From Paractinoplanes durhamensis (GTDB taxonomy: Bacteria; Actinomycetota; Actinomycetes; Mycobacteriales; Micromonosporaceae), in the NCBI RefSeq assembly GCF_016862175.1, contig NZ_BOML01000050.1, forward strand, positions 124,001 to 188,000: a stretch of 64,000 nt of DNA, in the 5' to 3' direction. The position numbers were made by a program, and so were the translations under genes. The notes under the pieces were generated by a model, which saw only the letters and a list, made by a program, of their open reading frames with translations, had not been told where the DNA came from and made no database searches. Positions 7,994 through 16,279 of this stretch are shown piece after piece (the first letter of the stretch is position 1; each line of letters opens with the position of its first letter).

Positions 7994-8745
7994 AAGCCAC
8001 CGGAGTGTCGGTGTCGCTCGGCGGCCGGACGGTCGTCTCCTCGGTGGACCTGCACGCCTCCCCGGGCGAGATCGTGGCGCTGGTCGGGCCGAACGGTGCC
8101 GGCAAGTCCACCCTGCTGGCCGCTCTCGCCGGGGATCTGCCGTTCGCCGGGGAGATCTCGCTTCGGGACAAGCCGCTGCGCTCCTACCGGCCGGTGGTGC
8201 TCGCCCGGCAGCGGGCCGTCCTTCCGCAGAAGGCGGCGCTGTCGTTCCCGTTCACCGTCGGGGAGGTCGTGCGGATGGGGCGGGCACCCTGGGCCGGGCA
8301 GCCTGAAGCGGCCGATGACGAGGACGCCGTGGTCGAGGCGATGCGGCTGACCGAGACGACCGGGTTCGCGGCCCGGCCCTTTCCCGCTCTCTCCGGTGGG
8401 GAGCAGGCGCGGGTGGCCCTGGCCCGGGTGCTCGCTCAGCGGACGCCTCTGCTGCTCCTTGACGAGCCCACCGCCGCGCTCGACCTGCGCCACCAGGAGT
8501 TGGTGCTGTCGGCGGCCCGGGACCGGGCCGCGGCCGGTGCTGCCGTGGTGGTCGTGCTGCACGATCTGGGACTGGCCGCGGCCTATGCCGATCGGGCCTA
8601 TGTGCTGGCCGGCGGCGAGGTGCGCCGCGAAGGGCCGCCGGCGTCGATCTTCACCGCGGAACTGCTCTCCTCGGTCTACCAGCATGAGGTCGAGGTGCTC
8701 CCCCACCCGCGGACCGGGACGCCGTTGGTGGTGCCGCGCCGCTGA
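7990..8745 (+). CDS. hmuV: Heme ABC transporter ATP-binding protein
   Basis: 251 residues. Walker A GPNGAGKST (33-41), Q-loop region VLPQKAALSF, signature LSGGEQARVALARVL, Walker B LLLLDEPTAALD and H-loop VVLHDLGLA are all intact. It powers heme import through HmuU. It overlaps hmuU by ATGA and is the last gene of the iron-box operon. Confidence 0.93.
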   Translation: MKATGVSVSLGGRTVVSSVDLHASPGEIVALVGPNGAGKSTLLAALAGDLPFAGEISLRDKPLRSYRPVVLARQRAVLPQKAALSFPFTVGEVVRMGRAPWAGQPEAADDEDAVVEAMRLTETTGFAARPFPALSGGEQARVALARVLAQRTPLLLLDEPTAALDLRHQELVLSAARDRAAAGAAVVVVLHDLGLAAAYADRAYVLAGGEVRREGPPASIFTAELLSSVYQHEVEVLPHPRTGTPLVVPRR

Positions 8746-8826
8746 CTCTCCGGGCTGACTCGGGGGTCCTCCCCGATGTGCGTCGGGCTTTCGGACGGAA
8801 AGCTCGGCGGCAATCGACGGGGAGGA

Positions 8827-9009
8827 ATGTCCACGATGCGAATCCCCGTTCACCGACTACGCGATCCTCGGCGACCGGGCGCCCGCTGTGCGGAGATCAC
8901 CCGGGCGTACGTGGCGGCCTTCCTCGACCGCACCCTGCGCCATCGGCCGGCCCCGCTGATGAACGGGCCGTCCGCCGCCTATCCGGACGTGGTCCGGCAG
9001 TCCCGCTGA
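8827..9009 (+). pseudogene. C-terminal remnant of an alpha/beta hydrolase (PAF-acetylhydrolase-like)
   Basis: The frame contains ITRAYVAAFLDRTLRHRPAPLMNGPSAAYPDV, which reads like the C-terminus of actinobacterial platelet-activating-factor acetylhydrolase-like esterases. Just upstream, the +1 frame reads ESPFTDYAIL, the kind of segment expected earlier in the same protein, so a frameshift separates the two. No catalytic core remains. Its end overlaps the asparaginase gene. Recognition is from memory of the family, not a search. Confidence 0.45.
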
Positions 9010-9968
9010 CCGGCCGCTCGGATCTCCTCGGCGATCCTGGTCCGATCGTCGGTCACGCCCAGCAGCAGTTGAAGCAGCAGGCGCGCCTTGTAGGGATCCA
9101 GGGCTCCGGACGGGACCAGGCCGCGGCTCAGCATGTCCCGTTCGGAGCCCGGGAAGGCGTAGGTGCGGAGGCCGACGTAACCGGCGCCGGTCCGTGACGC
9201 GAGGACGACCGGGATCCGGGTCGCGATCTCCGCCAGGGGGCGCACCCATGACTCCGGGACGTGCCCGACGCCGAAACCGGCGATGACCAGGCCGTCCACC
9301 GGATCGGCGACGGCGCGCAGCAGTGTGCCGTCGTCGCCGAGGGTGGCCGGGTAGAGGGCGACCCTGGCTTCCGTGGTGGGCCTGGCCGGGAGCGTGTATC
9401 TGGTTGGCGGGTGGTTGACGATGCGGGTCTCGCCTTCGACCACGTAGCCGAGCGGGCCGCCGTTCGCGGAGGCGAACGCGGCCACGTGCATCGAGTGGGT
9501 CTTGCGGACCCGGGCGGCCGCGTGGATCTCGTCGGCCAGCACGACCAGGCAGCCGAGGCCGCGGGCGGCCGGATCCAGGGCGACAGTGATAGCGGCGAGC
9601 AGATTCGCGGGGCCGTCGGCTCCGGCGAGGGTCGGGTTGCGCATGGCGCCGGTGACGACGATCGGGCGGTCGCCCTGGTGCAGCAGGTCGAGGACGTACG
9701 CGGTCTCCTCGATGGTGTCGGTTCCCTGGGTCACCACCACGCCGGCGATGCCCGCCTCGAACCGCTCCTGGATCAGGTCGGCCAGCTCGGTCAGGTCGTC
9801 CATGGTCAGCGACGCGCCGGGTTTGTTGCGGAAGCTGTGCGCTTCGACGTCCAGGCCCGCGGCCAACTCCTGCGCCGACAGGCTGGGCACCACGCCGTCG
9901 GCCGCGGTGCCGGTCATCGCGATCGTGCCGCCCAGCCCGATGACGAGCACCTGCGGGCGGGCGATCAC
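8979..9968 (-). CDS. L-asparaginase (type I/II family)
   Basis: 329 residues. GLGGTIAMTG near the N-terminus and VVTQGTDTIEETAY carry the two catalytic threonines and the Thr-Asp pair of bacterial asparaginases; HAAARVRKTHSMHVAAFAS and the C-terminal subunit-contact domain are present. It hydrolyses asparagine to aspartate and ammonia, probably in the cytoplasm as no signal peptide is seen. The GTG start overlaps the upstream TPR gene stop by 4 bases, so the two are co-translated. Confidence 0.9.
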   Translation of the reverse strand: MIARPQVLVIGLGGTIAMTGTAADGVVPSLSAQELAAGLDVEAHSFRNKPGASLTMDDLTELADLIQERFEAGIAGVVVTQGTDTIEETAYVLDLLHQGDRPIVVTGAMRNPTLAGADGPANLLAAITVALDPAARGLGCLVVLADEIHAAARVRKTHSMHVAAFASANGGPLGYVVEGETRIVNHPPTRYTLPARPTTEARVALYPATLGDDGTLLRAVADPVDGLVIAGFGVGHVPESWVRPLAEIATRIPVVLASRTGAGYVGLRTYAFPGSERDMLSRGLVPSGALDPYKARLLLQLLLGVTDDRTRIAEEIRAAGQRDCRTTSG

Positions 9969-10591
9969 TGCTGGGCTTCGATCGTGGACCGGGCCTCGGC
10001 CAGCTGCCGCACGATGACAGCGGCGCCCTCCGACTCGGCGATGCCGTGCGCCGAGCCGAGGATCGCGAGCGCGTCGGCGCGGCGGTCCTGGGCGGCGGCG
10101 ATGTAGGCCAGGCCGACCATGTTGGCGGCCACCCCCGGCAGCTCGCCGTCCTCCCGGCGCAGCCGCGACGACTCCTCCAGGTGCTCGCGCGCCTCGTCCA
10201 GCCGGCCGGCCGTGTGGGCGGCGATCCCCAGGTGGCGCAGCGCGTGCGACCGGATCGACCGGTCGTCGGAACGGGCGGCCTGCGCCAGGAACGGCACCGC
10301 AGTCTTGTCATCGCGGCGGATGTACTGATGCAGGCAGCCGATCCAGAACAGCGCGTCGGCCTCGCCGCGTGTGTCGCCCAGCGCCCGGTACAGCTCCAGG
10401 GCCCGCTCGAACAGCGGCAGCTCGGCCGGGTCCTCGCCGCCGGCCCGATCGTTCTGGTAACGCACGTGCAGCAGGCGCCCACGGGCCAGCGCGGTATCGG
10501 CCTCCGCCACGTCCAACTCCCGCTCGACCTCGGCCAGCCCGCTGGTGTCTCCACTGAAGACGGCCCACTCGATTCGATCCTTGCTGCGCAA
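9965..10591 (-). CDS. TPR-repeat protein
   Basis: About 208 residues of helical repeats (ALELYRALGDTRGEADALFWIG, SHALRHLGIAAHTAGRLDEA) typical of tetratricopeptide repeats. These are binding scaffolds; the partner is unknown. No ATG fits well. I chose the TTG at 10591 because GAGGAAACGGGGG lies upstream. The open frame continues into the palindromic element but that part looks unlike protein. It is translationally coupled to the asparaginase. Confidence 0.65.
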   Translation of the reverse strand: MRSKDRIEWAVFSGDTSGLAEVERELDVAEADTALARGRLLHVRYQNDRAGGEDPAELPLFERALELYRALGDTRGEADALFWIGCLHQYIRRDDKTAVPFLAQAARSDDRSIRSHALRHLGIAAHTAGRLDEAREHLEESSRLRREDGELPGVAANMVGLAYIAAAQDRRADALAILGSAHGIAESEGAAVIVRQLAEARSTIEAQQ

Positions 10592-10622
10592 CGCCGCCCC
10601 CGTTTCCTCGTCGAACCCGCAG

Positions 10623-10793
10623 CCTAGGGCGCATCTGACGGATCGCCCAAGTGCGAGGCGAGGTCCAGAGTGTGGCTGGCGTCGCCCGCGACGCGCCCTC
10701 ATACCGGGGTTGTATGTGGGCGCGTCGCGGGCGCCGTCAGGCGCGCTCTGGGCCACGCCGCAGCCCTGGGTGATCCGTCAGATGCGCCCTAGG
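10623..10793. mobile_element. MITE-like 171-bp palindromic element
   Basis: Perfect 22-bp terminal inverted repeats (10623-10644 and 10772-10793) begin CCTAGGGCGCATCTGACGG. A second perfect pair of 15 bp (10684-10698 and 10718-10732, GCCCGCGACGCGCCC) flanks the centre, and the intervening arms also pair partly. It codes for nothing. The ends contain CTAG, which may be part of a target duplication. Non-coding palindromes with terminal repeats like this are usually miniature elements moved by a transposase encoded elsewhere. Confidence 0.65.
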
Positions 10794-10826
10794 GTCCGTC
10801 CTGCCGGTCACGCCGCCCCGCCCGGG

Positions 10827-13538
10827 TCAGCCGGCCGCCAGCAGGCGGGCCAGTTCCGTCCGGGAGCGGACGCCCAGCCGGGCGAACACGTTGCGCAGGT
10901 GGTGGTCGACGGTGCGCGGGCTCAGGTGCAGCTGCTGGGCCACCTCCCGGTTGGTGGCGCCGTCGGCGACCAGGCCGGCGATGCGCTCCTGCTGGGCGGT
11001 CAGCGCCGGGCCGGCCGACGGCGTCACCGCGGTCGTCCTGTCCCCGGCGGCCCGCAGCTCCCGGGCCGCCTGCGATGCCCACGGCGCCGCGTCCAGGCGG
11101 TGGAACGTCTCGGCCGCCCGGCGCAGGTGGTCGCGGGCCTCCAGGTGGCGACGGCGGCGGCGCAGGTGACTGCCGTACAGCAGTTCGGTGTGCGCCCGCG
11201 GAAATCCCTGGTCGTGGCGGCGCAGCGCCTCGCGGAAGTGGTCGTCGGCGGCGTCGCCGTCGGTGGTCTGCAGGGCGCGGCAGCGGGCGCGCAGGGCCAG
11301 CCACGACGCCTCGCCGGTGCGGGCCGCCCAGCTGTCGAACGCGGGCAGCGGCGGCGACGCCGTGCCGGCCGCCTCGATCAGGTGCGGGATCACCGCCACC
11401 CGCAGGACCGCCGAGGCCCGGCCGGGCGGGGCGGCGACGATCGCGGCCAGCCGGGTGGCGGCGTCGGCCGGGCGACCTTCGACCAGGTCGAGCAGCGCGT
11501 ACGCCCAGTCGGTCAGGTCGCGGGCGTCGTCGTGCCGGGCGGTGGCCTCGGCGGCGCGGCGTTCGGCGGCCGGGCGGTCGCCGACCAGGGCGGCCAGGAC
11601 GGCGAGCAGGGCCACGTGGGTGTCGGCCAGGTCGAGGCGGGCGGCGCGGCGGGCCGCGGCGGCGCCGTCCAGGGCGGCGTCGGTGGCGGCGTCGTAGCGG
11701 CCGGCCGCCAGTTCGGCGTACGCGGCGGCCTCCAGCGCCGCCGGGACCAGGGCGTGCGCGCCGGCCGCGCGGGCCAGGGCGGCGGCCCGGGTGGCGATCT
11801 GCGCGCCGCGCCGGTCCTGTCCGATCAGGATGCCGGCCATCGCGGCCGGGATCAGCAGCTTCGGGTCGTCGACCCGGTCGGCCAGGTGCAGGACCGTCCG
11901 GAAATGGCCGAACGCTCGGTCGTCGGCGCCGGCCATCAGGTCGGCCAGGCCGGCGATCTGCTCCAGCGCCAGATCGAGTCCAGCTGCCAGGTGCACGGCT
12001 TCCACCTGCCGGGCCAGATCGGTTCCGGCTGCCCGGTGCGCGGCTTCGACCTGCCGGGCCAGGGCGGTGAAGCGGCCGGGATCGCCGGCCCGGCCGCAGG
12101 CCTCGCCGGCCAGCAGCAGGGCCTCGATCGCGCCCGGGAAGTCGGTGGGCAGCAGCTCGGCGGCCACGTCCAGGAGCGAGTCGCGGGCGGCGAGCGGGGT
12201 GCCACGCATGCTGACCTCGGCGGTCAGCGCCCGGGCCCGGGCGCGCACGGCGACGGTGGCGGGCGATCGGGCGATGCGCCGGAGCAGCGGGACGGCGTCC
12301 TGCGGCCGGCCCGCCGCCCAGGCCGACCGGGCCGCGCCGAGCAGGGCGGCGGCCGGGTCGGCGGTGAGCCCGGCCGCGTACCGCTGGGCGATCGCCGCCT
12401 CCGCGGGTGCGGCACCGGCCGACGCCGCGATCAGCTCGCGGGCGAGCGCGTCGTCCGGCGCGACCGCCGTCGCGGCCCGATGCAGCAGGGCCGGGAGGTG
12501 CCGGCCGCGGGCCTCCAGGACCCGGGCGAGCGCGAGGTGGGCGGCACGCCGCCGGCCGACAGGCGCGTCCTGATAGATGACCGTCCGCAGCACCGGCGGC
12601 CGAAACCGCACCTCCGCGCCGACCACCTCGACCACTCCGGCCCGTTCCGCCGGCCCGAGATCGCCCAGCTCGAGGTCGCCCAGCGCGGTGGTGAGTGCGG
12701 CCAGGTCGGACGCGCTGGCGTGTGGTGGCGCGGCGGCCAGCAGCAACAGGTCCCGGGTCGGCTCCGGGAGGCCCGCCACGACCTCCCGGAGCCGAGTCCC
12801 CAGGGCGCTCGACGGTGGCAGGTTCGCCGGTGGCGGTGCGAACCCCCGCCGCTGCTCCACCGTCAACGGCGAGCCGAGCTCGACCAGTGCGCCCGGATTG
12901 CCGGCGGCCAGCTCGACGAGCCCGTCGGCCACCTCGTCGGCGATGTCCGGCGTGAGGTGCCGGATCAGCGAGTGCGCGGCCGGTGAGTCGAGCGCCCCGA
13001 CGTGCCGGACCGGCAGGCCGGACGCCACCTCCCGCCCGGCCGGCGTGTCCACCGTGGTGGCGAGCAGGGTGACCGGTGCGCCCGCGAGACGCCGCACGGC
13101 CAGCTTGAGCAGCTGCCACGACGGAAAGTCGAGCAGCTCGGCGTCGTCGACGAGACAGAGGATCGGCCCGCGCCGGGCCGCCGCCGCGCGAAGCAGCGCC
13201 ACGACCGACAGCCCGATCTGAAGCCGGCAGTCCCCCGCGGGCCGCCCGCCGATCGCCCGGATAAATCCCTCATGTCGTCCCACCGGCAGGTCGTCGAGGA
13301 CGGGGCCGAGCAGGCGCTGCAACCCCGAATACGACATTTCCGATTCGTCGGAGAAGCCGGGCGCGGACAGAACGGTCGCGGCCTGCCCCGCCACGGCCCG
13401 CAACACCGCGCTGCGGCCCGCCCCCGGCGAACCCAGAAACACCAGCCCACCACCACGGGACAGCACGGACAGCCCACTGCCCACGGCGTCCGACCGCCCG
13501 AAGAGGACAGGTTCTTGCACTACACGTGCATCAACCAT
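10827..13538 (-). CDS. Large ATP-binding LuxR-family (LAL-type) transcriptional regulator
   Basis: 903 residues. The N-terminal AAA-type ATPase has Walker A GSPGAGRS and Walker B ILCLVDDAELLD; a long alpha-helical, TPR-like middle follows. The C-terminal LuxR helix-turn-helix reads LTAQQERIAGLVADGATNREVAQQLHLSPRTVDHHLRNVFARL. The protein probably activates transcription after binding a ligand and ATP. Two adjacent ~15-residue repeats (ARQVEAAHRAAGTDL, then ARQVEAVHLAAGLDL) show a recent internal duplication at about 11.98-12.07 kb. I prefer the ATG at 13538 to a GTG 24 bases upstream. Target genes are unknown. Confidence 0.85.
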   Translation of the reverse strand: MVDARVVQEPVLFGRSDAVGSGLSVLSRGGGLVFLGSPGAGRSAVLRAVAGQAATVLSAPGFSDESEMSYSGLQRLLGPVLDDLPVGRHEGFIRAIGGRPAGDCRLQIGLSVVALLRAAAARRGPILCLVDDAELLDFPSWQLLKLAVRRLAGAPVTLLATTVDTPAGREVASGLPVRHVGALDSPAAHSLIRHLTPDIADEVADGLVELAAGNPGALVELGSPLTVEQRRGFAPPPANLPPSSALGTRLREVVAGLPEPTRDLLLLAAAPPHASASDLAALTTALGDLELGDLGPAERAGVVEVVGAEVRFRPPVLRTVIYQDAPVGRRRAAHLALARVLEARGRHLPALLHRAATAVAPDDALARELIAASAGAAPAEAAIAQRYAAGLTADPAAALLGAARSAWAAGRPQDAVPLLRRIARSPATVAVRARARALTAEVSMRGTPLAARDSLLDVAAELLPTDFPGAIEALLLAGEACGRAGDPGRFTALARQVEAAHRAAGTDLARQVEAVHLAAGLDLALEQIAGLADLMAGADDRAFGHFRTVLHLADRVDDPKLLIPAAMAGILIGQDRRGAQIATRAAALARAAGAHALVPAALEAAAYAELAAGRYDAATDAALDGAAAARRAARLDLADTHVALLAVLAALVGDRPAAERRAAEATARHDDARDLTDWAYALLDLVEGRPADAATRLAAIVAAPPGRASAVLRVAVIPHLIEAAGTASPPLPAFDSWAARTGEASWLALRARCRALQTTDGDAADDHFREALRRHDQGFPRAHTELLYGSHLRRRRRHLEARDHLRRAAETFHRLDAAPWASQAARELRAAGDRTTAVTPSAGPALTAQQERIAGLVADGATNREVAQQLHLSPRTVDHHLRNVFARLGVRSRTELARLLAAG

Positions 13539-13568
13539 GCCCCCGAGTCTCACCCCCGGCACACCCTA

Positions 13569-13585
13569 CGAAAAGGCCCTTTTCG
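13569..13585. promoter_or_regulatory. Palindrome upstream of the LuxR-family gene
   Basis: CGAAAAGGCCCTTTTCG is a perfect 8-1-8 palindrome 31 bases upstream of the regulator start. It is AT-richer than its surroundings and could be an operator. No consensus is recognised. Confidence 0.35.
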
Positions 13586-13682
13586 CCTGGCGAAGATTTC
13601 CCCCCGGTTACACCGAGATGGCGACAGCCGGTGATTTCGCCGATGCGCTCCCCCGCGACCCGACCGAACACTGACCGGCCGG

Positions 13683-13802
13683 ATGCCGGTGGCCGGGCTG
13701 AAGCGCTTCGTGGACGACGACACCCGCTACGACCAGTTCATCTGCGCCGGCCCGACCGGTTCGAGCGTCTCCGACTACCGCAACACCTGCCCGCTGTCCT
13801 GA
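13683..13802 (+). pseudogene. C-terminal remnant of a polyester hydrolase (cutinase/PETase-type)
   Basis: The frame reads LKRFVDDDTRYDQFICAGPT then VSDYRNTCPLS and stops. This is very close to the last ~35 residues of actinobacterial cutinases of the Thermobifida type, including the C-terminal disulfide cysteines. The Ser-His-Asp core is absent, so only a fragment survives, and its end overlaps the convergent phosphoesterase gene. Recognition is from memory of the family. Confidence 0.6.
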
Positions 13803-14695
13803 CCGGCGATGATCGCGGTCATTTCCGTCGCATCGGCCTCGTACGCCGTCTCACCGGCGTACGGGTCGCGGGCATGCAGCGTGTGAAACAACGGCGAGTG
13901 CGGGCCGCCGAGATCGACCAAGGATGCGGATGCGCCCTTGACCGCCCGTTCGGTTCCCGGCGTGGCGGTCAGATCGATGCGAGTGACGACGCCCGGCGTG
14001 ACCCAGACCGGCACCGAGGCCAGCATGCCGAACAGCTGCAGGTGGAAGTGGCCGCAGAGGATGAGCCGGACGTCGGTCGCGGCGATCGCGTCCGCCAGCT
14101 CCGATCCGTTCCGCAGCCCGAGAGCGGCCTGCACCGCCACACCGGGGACCGCGACCGGCGGATGATGAAAGGCCAGAATTGTCGCGTACGGCGCCGGTTG
14201 CGCCAGGACGCCCCGCAGCCAGGCCAGTTGCGCCTCACTGATCCGCCCGTAGCTCTTGCCCGGCACGAGCGAGTCGAGGGTGATGATCCGATATCCGGAC
14301 ACCATGGTCACCGCCGCCCGCTCGCCATCCGCACCGCCGAATTGCGCCACCGGCCGGTCACGGCCCGCGGCGTCGACATGCCCGCTGCCCAGCACCGCGG
14401 TGAACGCCGTCCGCTCATCGTGATTGCCGGTGCTGAAGAGCACCGGAACGCGACGCGCACGCGCAAAGGCAACCACAAGATCCCGAGTTTCGGTGTACGC
14501 CTCCGGCGAACCGTCGTCGGCGATATCGCCGGTAACCACGACCACGTCCAGGCCCGGAATCTCGCGGCAGTCGTCCAGGATCCGGCGCAGCGACGCGCGG
14601 GTGTCGACGCCGTCGCTGTCCAACCCGTGCGCCCGGGTCAGGTGGGTGTCCGACAGGTGCAGAATTCGCAGCTTGTTGGCGGCCTTCATGATCAT
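13775..14695 (-). CDS. Calcineurin-like metallophosphoesterase (CpdA-type)
   Basis: 306 residues. All metal-binding blocks are visible in order: LHLSDTHL, VTGDIADDG, STGNHDE, ILAFHHPP and ILCGHFHLQLFG. Such enzymes cleave cyclic nucleotides or other phosphodiesters with two metal ions; the substrate is not defined here. No signal peptide. ATG at 14695 or 14689; GTGAGG precedes both. Divergent from the small membrane protein at 14711 with only 15 bases between. Confidence 0.88.
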   Translation of the reverse strand: MIMKAANKLRILHLSDTHLTRAHGLDSDGVDTRASLRRILDDCREIPGLDVVVVTGDIADDGSPEAYTETRDLVVAFARARRVPVLFSTGNHDERTAFTAVLGSGHVDAAGRDRPVAQFGGADGERAAVTMVSGYRIITLDSLVPGKSYGRISEAQLAWLRGVLAQPAPYATILAFHHPPVAVPGVAVQAALGLRNGSELADAIAATDVRLILCGHFHLQLFGMLASVPVWVTPGVVTRIDLTATPGTERAVKGASASLVDLGGPHSPLFHTLHARDPYAGETAYEADATEMTAIIAGQDSGQVLR

Positions 14696-14710
14696 CTAGC
14701 CTCACGGTTC

Positions 14711-14851
14711 ATGAGCGAGGGCAACATCATCGGATGGGTAATGGTCTGGCTGCTGGGGTTGGCCGTGCTGTACCGGGTGATCCGGACGGCCGTTGCCCAC
14801 GGCATCGCCGACGCCGACGAGAAGCGACGTAGGTCCGCCCGGCCGAACTGA
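14711..14851 (+). CDS. Small single-pass membrane protein
   Basis: 46 residues: an acidic N-terminus, one helix (IIGWVMVWLLGLAVLYRVI) and a charged tail DADEKRRRSARPN. It is short but the hydrophobic/charged arrangement looks real. Unknown function. It shares a 15-base intergenic gap with the divergent phosphoesterase. Confidence 0.55.
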   Translation: MSEGNIIGWVMVWLLGLAVLYRVIRTAVAHGIADADEKRRRSARPN

Positions 14852-14856
14852 ACCGG

Positions 14857-16239
14857 TCATGGGTGCCAGCGGGCGCGCAGGACGCCGTCGGGGTCGGGCA
14901 GCACCGCCGTCATCAGCGGGTGGCGCTCGTCAGTCAAGATCGATATCGCTGTGGCGGCCCCGGCGTTCGCCAGACGCTCGGCCGGCGTGATGCGGTCGTC
15001 CTCGCCGGTCAGGTGGCTGCGGATCCGGCCGTTCCGGTCCTGCCAGACCAATTCCACCGAATCGTCCGCGCGCAGCGAGCGCAGCACCGCCGCGACGTCG
15101 GCGGTCAGGTCGGGCCAGACCAGCAGCCGCGCGCGGGGTGCCAGGCGGCCACGGACGGCGCGCACGGTTTCCGGCGCCAGCCGATGCCACCGCGAACGGT
15201 TGACGATGTACCCCTCCTCCAGCAGCACCCCGCCCCGCGCTTGCGTCAAACGCTGCAGTTCGGCCCAGAACATCTCGTCGGCGGGCCGGACGGGGGTGTC
15301 CTCGTCGTCCAGCTCGCCGAACGCGTACGGCGAGTCCGGGATCGGCTCGGCAAACAGACCATGGTCCTCGGCGAAGACGACCGACCGCGGGCAATCGATC
15401 CTGCTGCCGACATAGACGTACTGGTCCCAGCCGACATGGACGAAGAAGTCGTCGCCCGCCTCCAGCCGGCAGAACCCGCGCTCGCCGCGCAGCATCGACC
15501 GGACCAGCTCCAGCGCGCGGTCCACGCTCACCTCGACGCCGTCATGATGGATGTCGGCGTCCATGGGGGCCGACGGCTCCCGGATCGCCAGCGACTCCAC
15601 CCCGGTCTCGGCGGCGAAGGCCGCGACCGACGCCAGATAGGCGGCCTCGACCGGGCCGCGATCGCTGTCGATGTCCGCGGTGCCGAGGTAACGGCCCTGT
15701 TCGTCGCGGTCGGCCGGATCGTATTTCGTCAGGCGCCACACGAAGCGCGACCCATCCACGAGCCGGCGCGCTTCGGCGAGGACCTCGGCGTCGATCTCCA
15801 CCGGGGGCGGGCCGTCGTACTCCTCGGCGTCGTAGACGTCGTCCAGCACGACCAGGCGCGCACCCGGGCCCGACCAGTCGTGGCCGAGGACGCGGTGAGC
15901 CCACACGGTCAGGGCGGAGGGCTCCATCTCACCGGCCACCACCCGGGCGGCCAGCACCGTCAGGGCGGCTTGCACGCCCTCGGCGCTTCCAGGCTCGTAG
16001 TAGGGCAGGCCCACGTCGGCCAGGGCCGCCTCCAGCAGGTCGGGAACCTCCTGGTCGGCGTGGCGGGCGGAGACGCCGGCGAGCATGGCCAGGGCGGTCC
16101 CGTCGTGGTCGGTCACCAGCAGGTCGCAGGCCGCCGCCACCAGGTCGGCGGCGTCGACCTGTTCGACGCTCCAGAGGGCGGCCAGGTCACGGGCCCGGGC
16201 TCGGGCTTCGGCGGGTTCCACCCGGTAATGGTGGACCAC
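14857..16239 (-). CDS. Protein of unknown function
   Basis: 460 residues, acidic, no signal peptide or membrane helix. It seems to have three parts: a helical N-terminal region (to about 130), a middle region with FFVHVGWDQYVYVGSRIDCPRSV and DHGLFAEPIPDSPYAF, and a C-terminal region EEGYIVNRSRWHRL...ARLLVWPDL. I do not recognise the family. The GTG start has only a weak ribosome site. It is 40 bases downstream of the serine hydrolase gene and on the same strand, so co-transcription is possible. Confidence 0.75.
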   Translation of the reverse strand: MVHHYRVEPAEARARARDLAALWSVEQVDAADLVAAACDLLVTDHDGTALAMLAGVSARHADQEVPDLLEAALADVGLPYYEPGSAEGVQAALTVLAARVVAGEMEPSALTVWAHRVLGHDWSGPGARLVVLDDVYDAEEYDGPPPVEIDAEVLAEARRLVDGSRFVWRLTKYDPADRDEQGRYLGTADIDSDRGPVEAAYLASVAAFAAETGVESLAIREPSAPMDADIHHDGVEVSVDRALELVRSMLRGERGFCRLEAGDDFFVHVGWDQYVYVGSRIDCPRSVVFAEDHGLFAEPIPDSPYAFGELDDEDTPVRPADEMFWAELQRLTQARGGVLLEEGYIVNRSRWHRLAPETVRAVRGRLAPRARLLVWPDLTADVAAVLRSLRADDSVELVWQDRNGRIRSHLTGEDDRITPAERLANAGAATAISILTDERHPLMTAVLPDPDGVLRARWHP

Positions 16240-16279
16240 CTCGGCGCCTGGATCACCCGCATTTCGGCCCGCGGGGGCG

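Noticed and set aside
10545..12986. 813-codon plus-strand frame opposite the LuxR-family regulator
   Set aside because: Gly/Arg-rich shadow; the minus strand has complete ATPase and HTH motifs.
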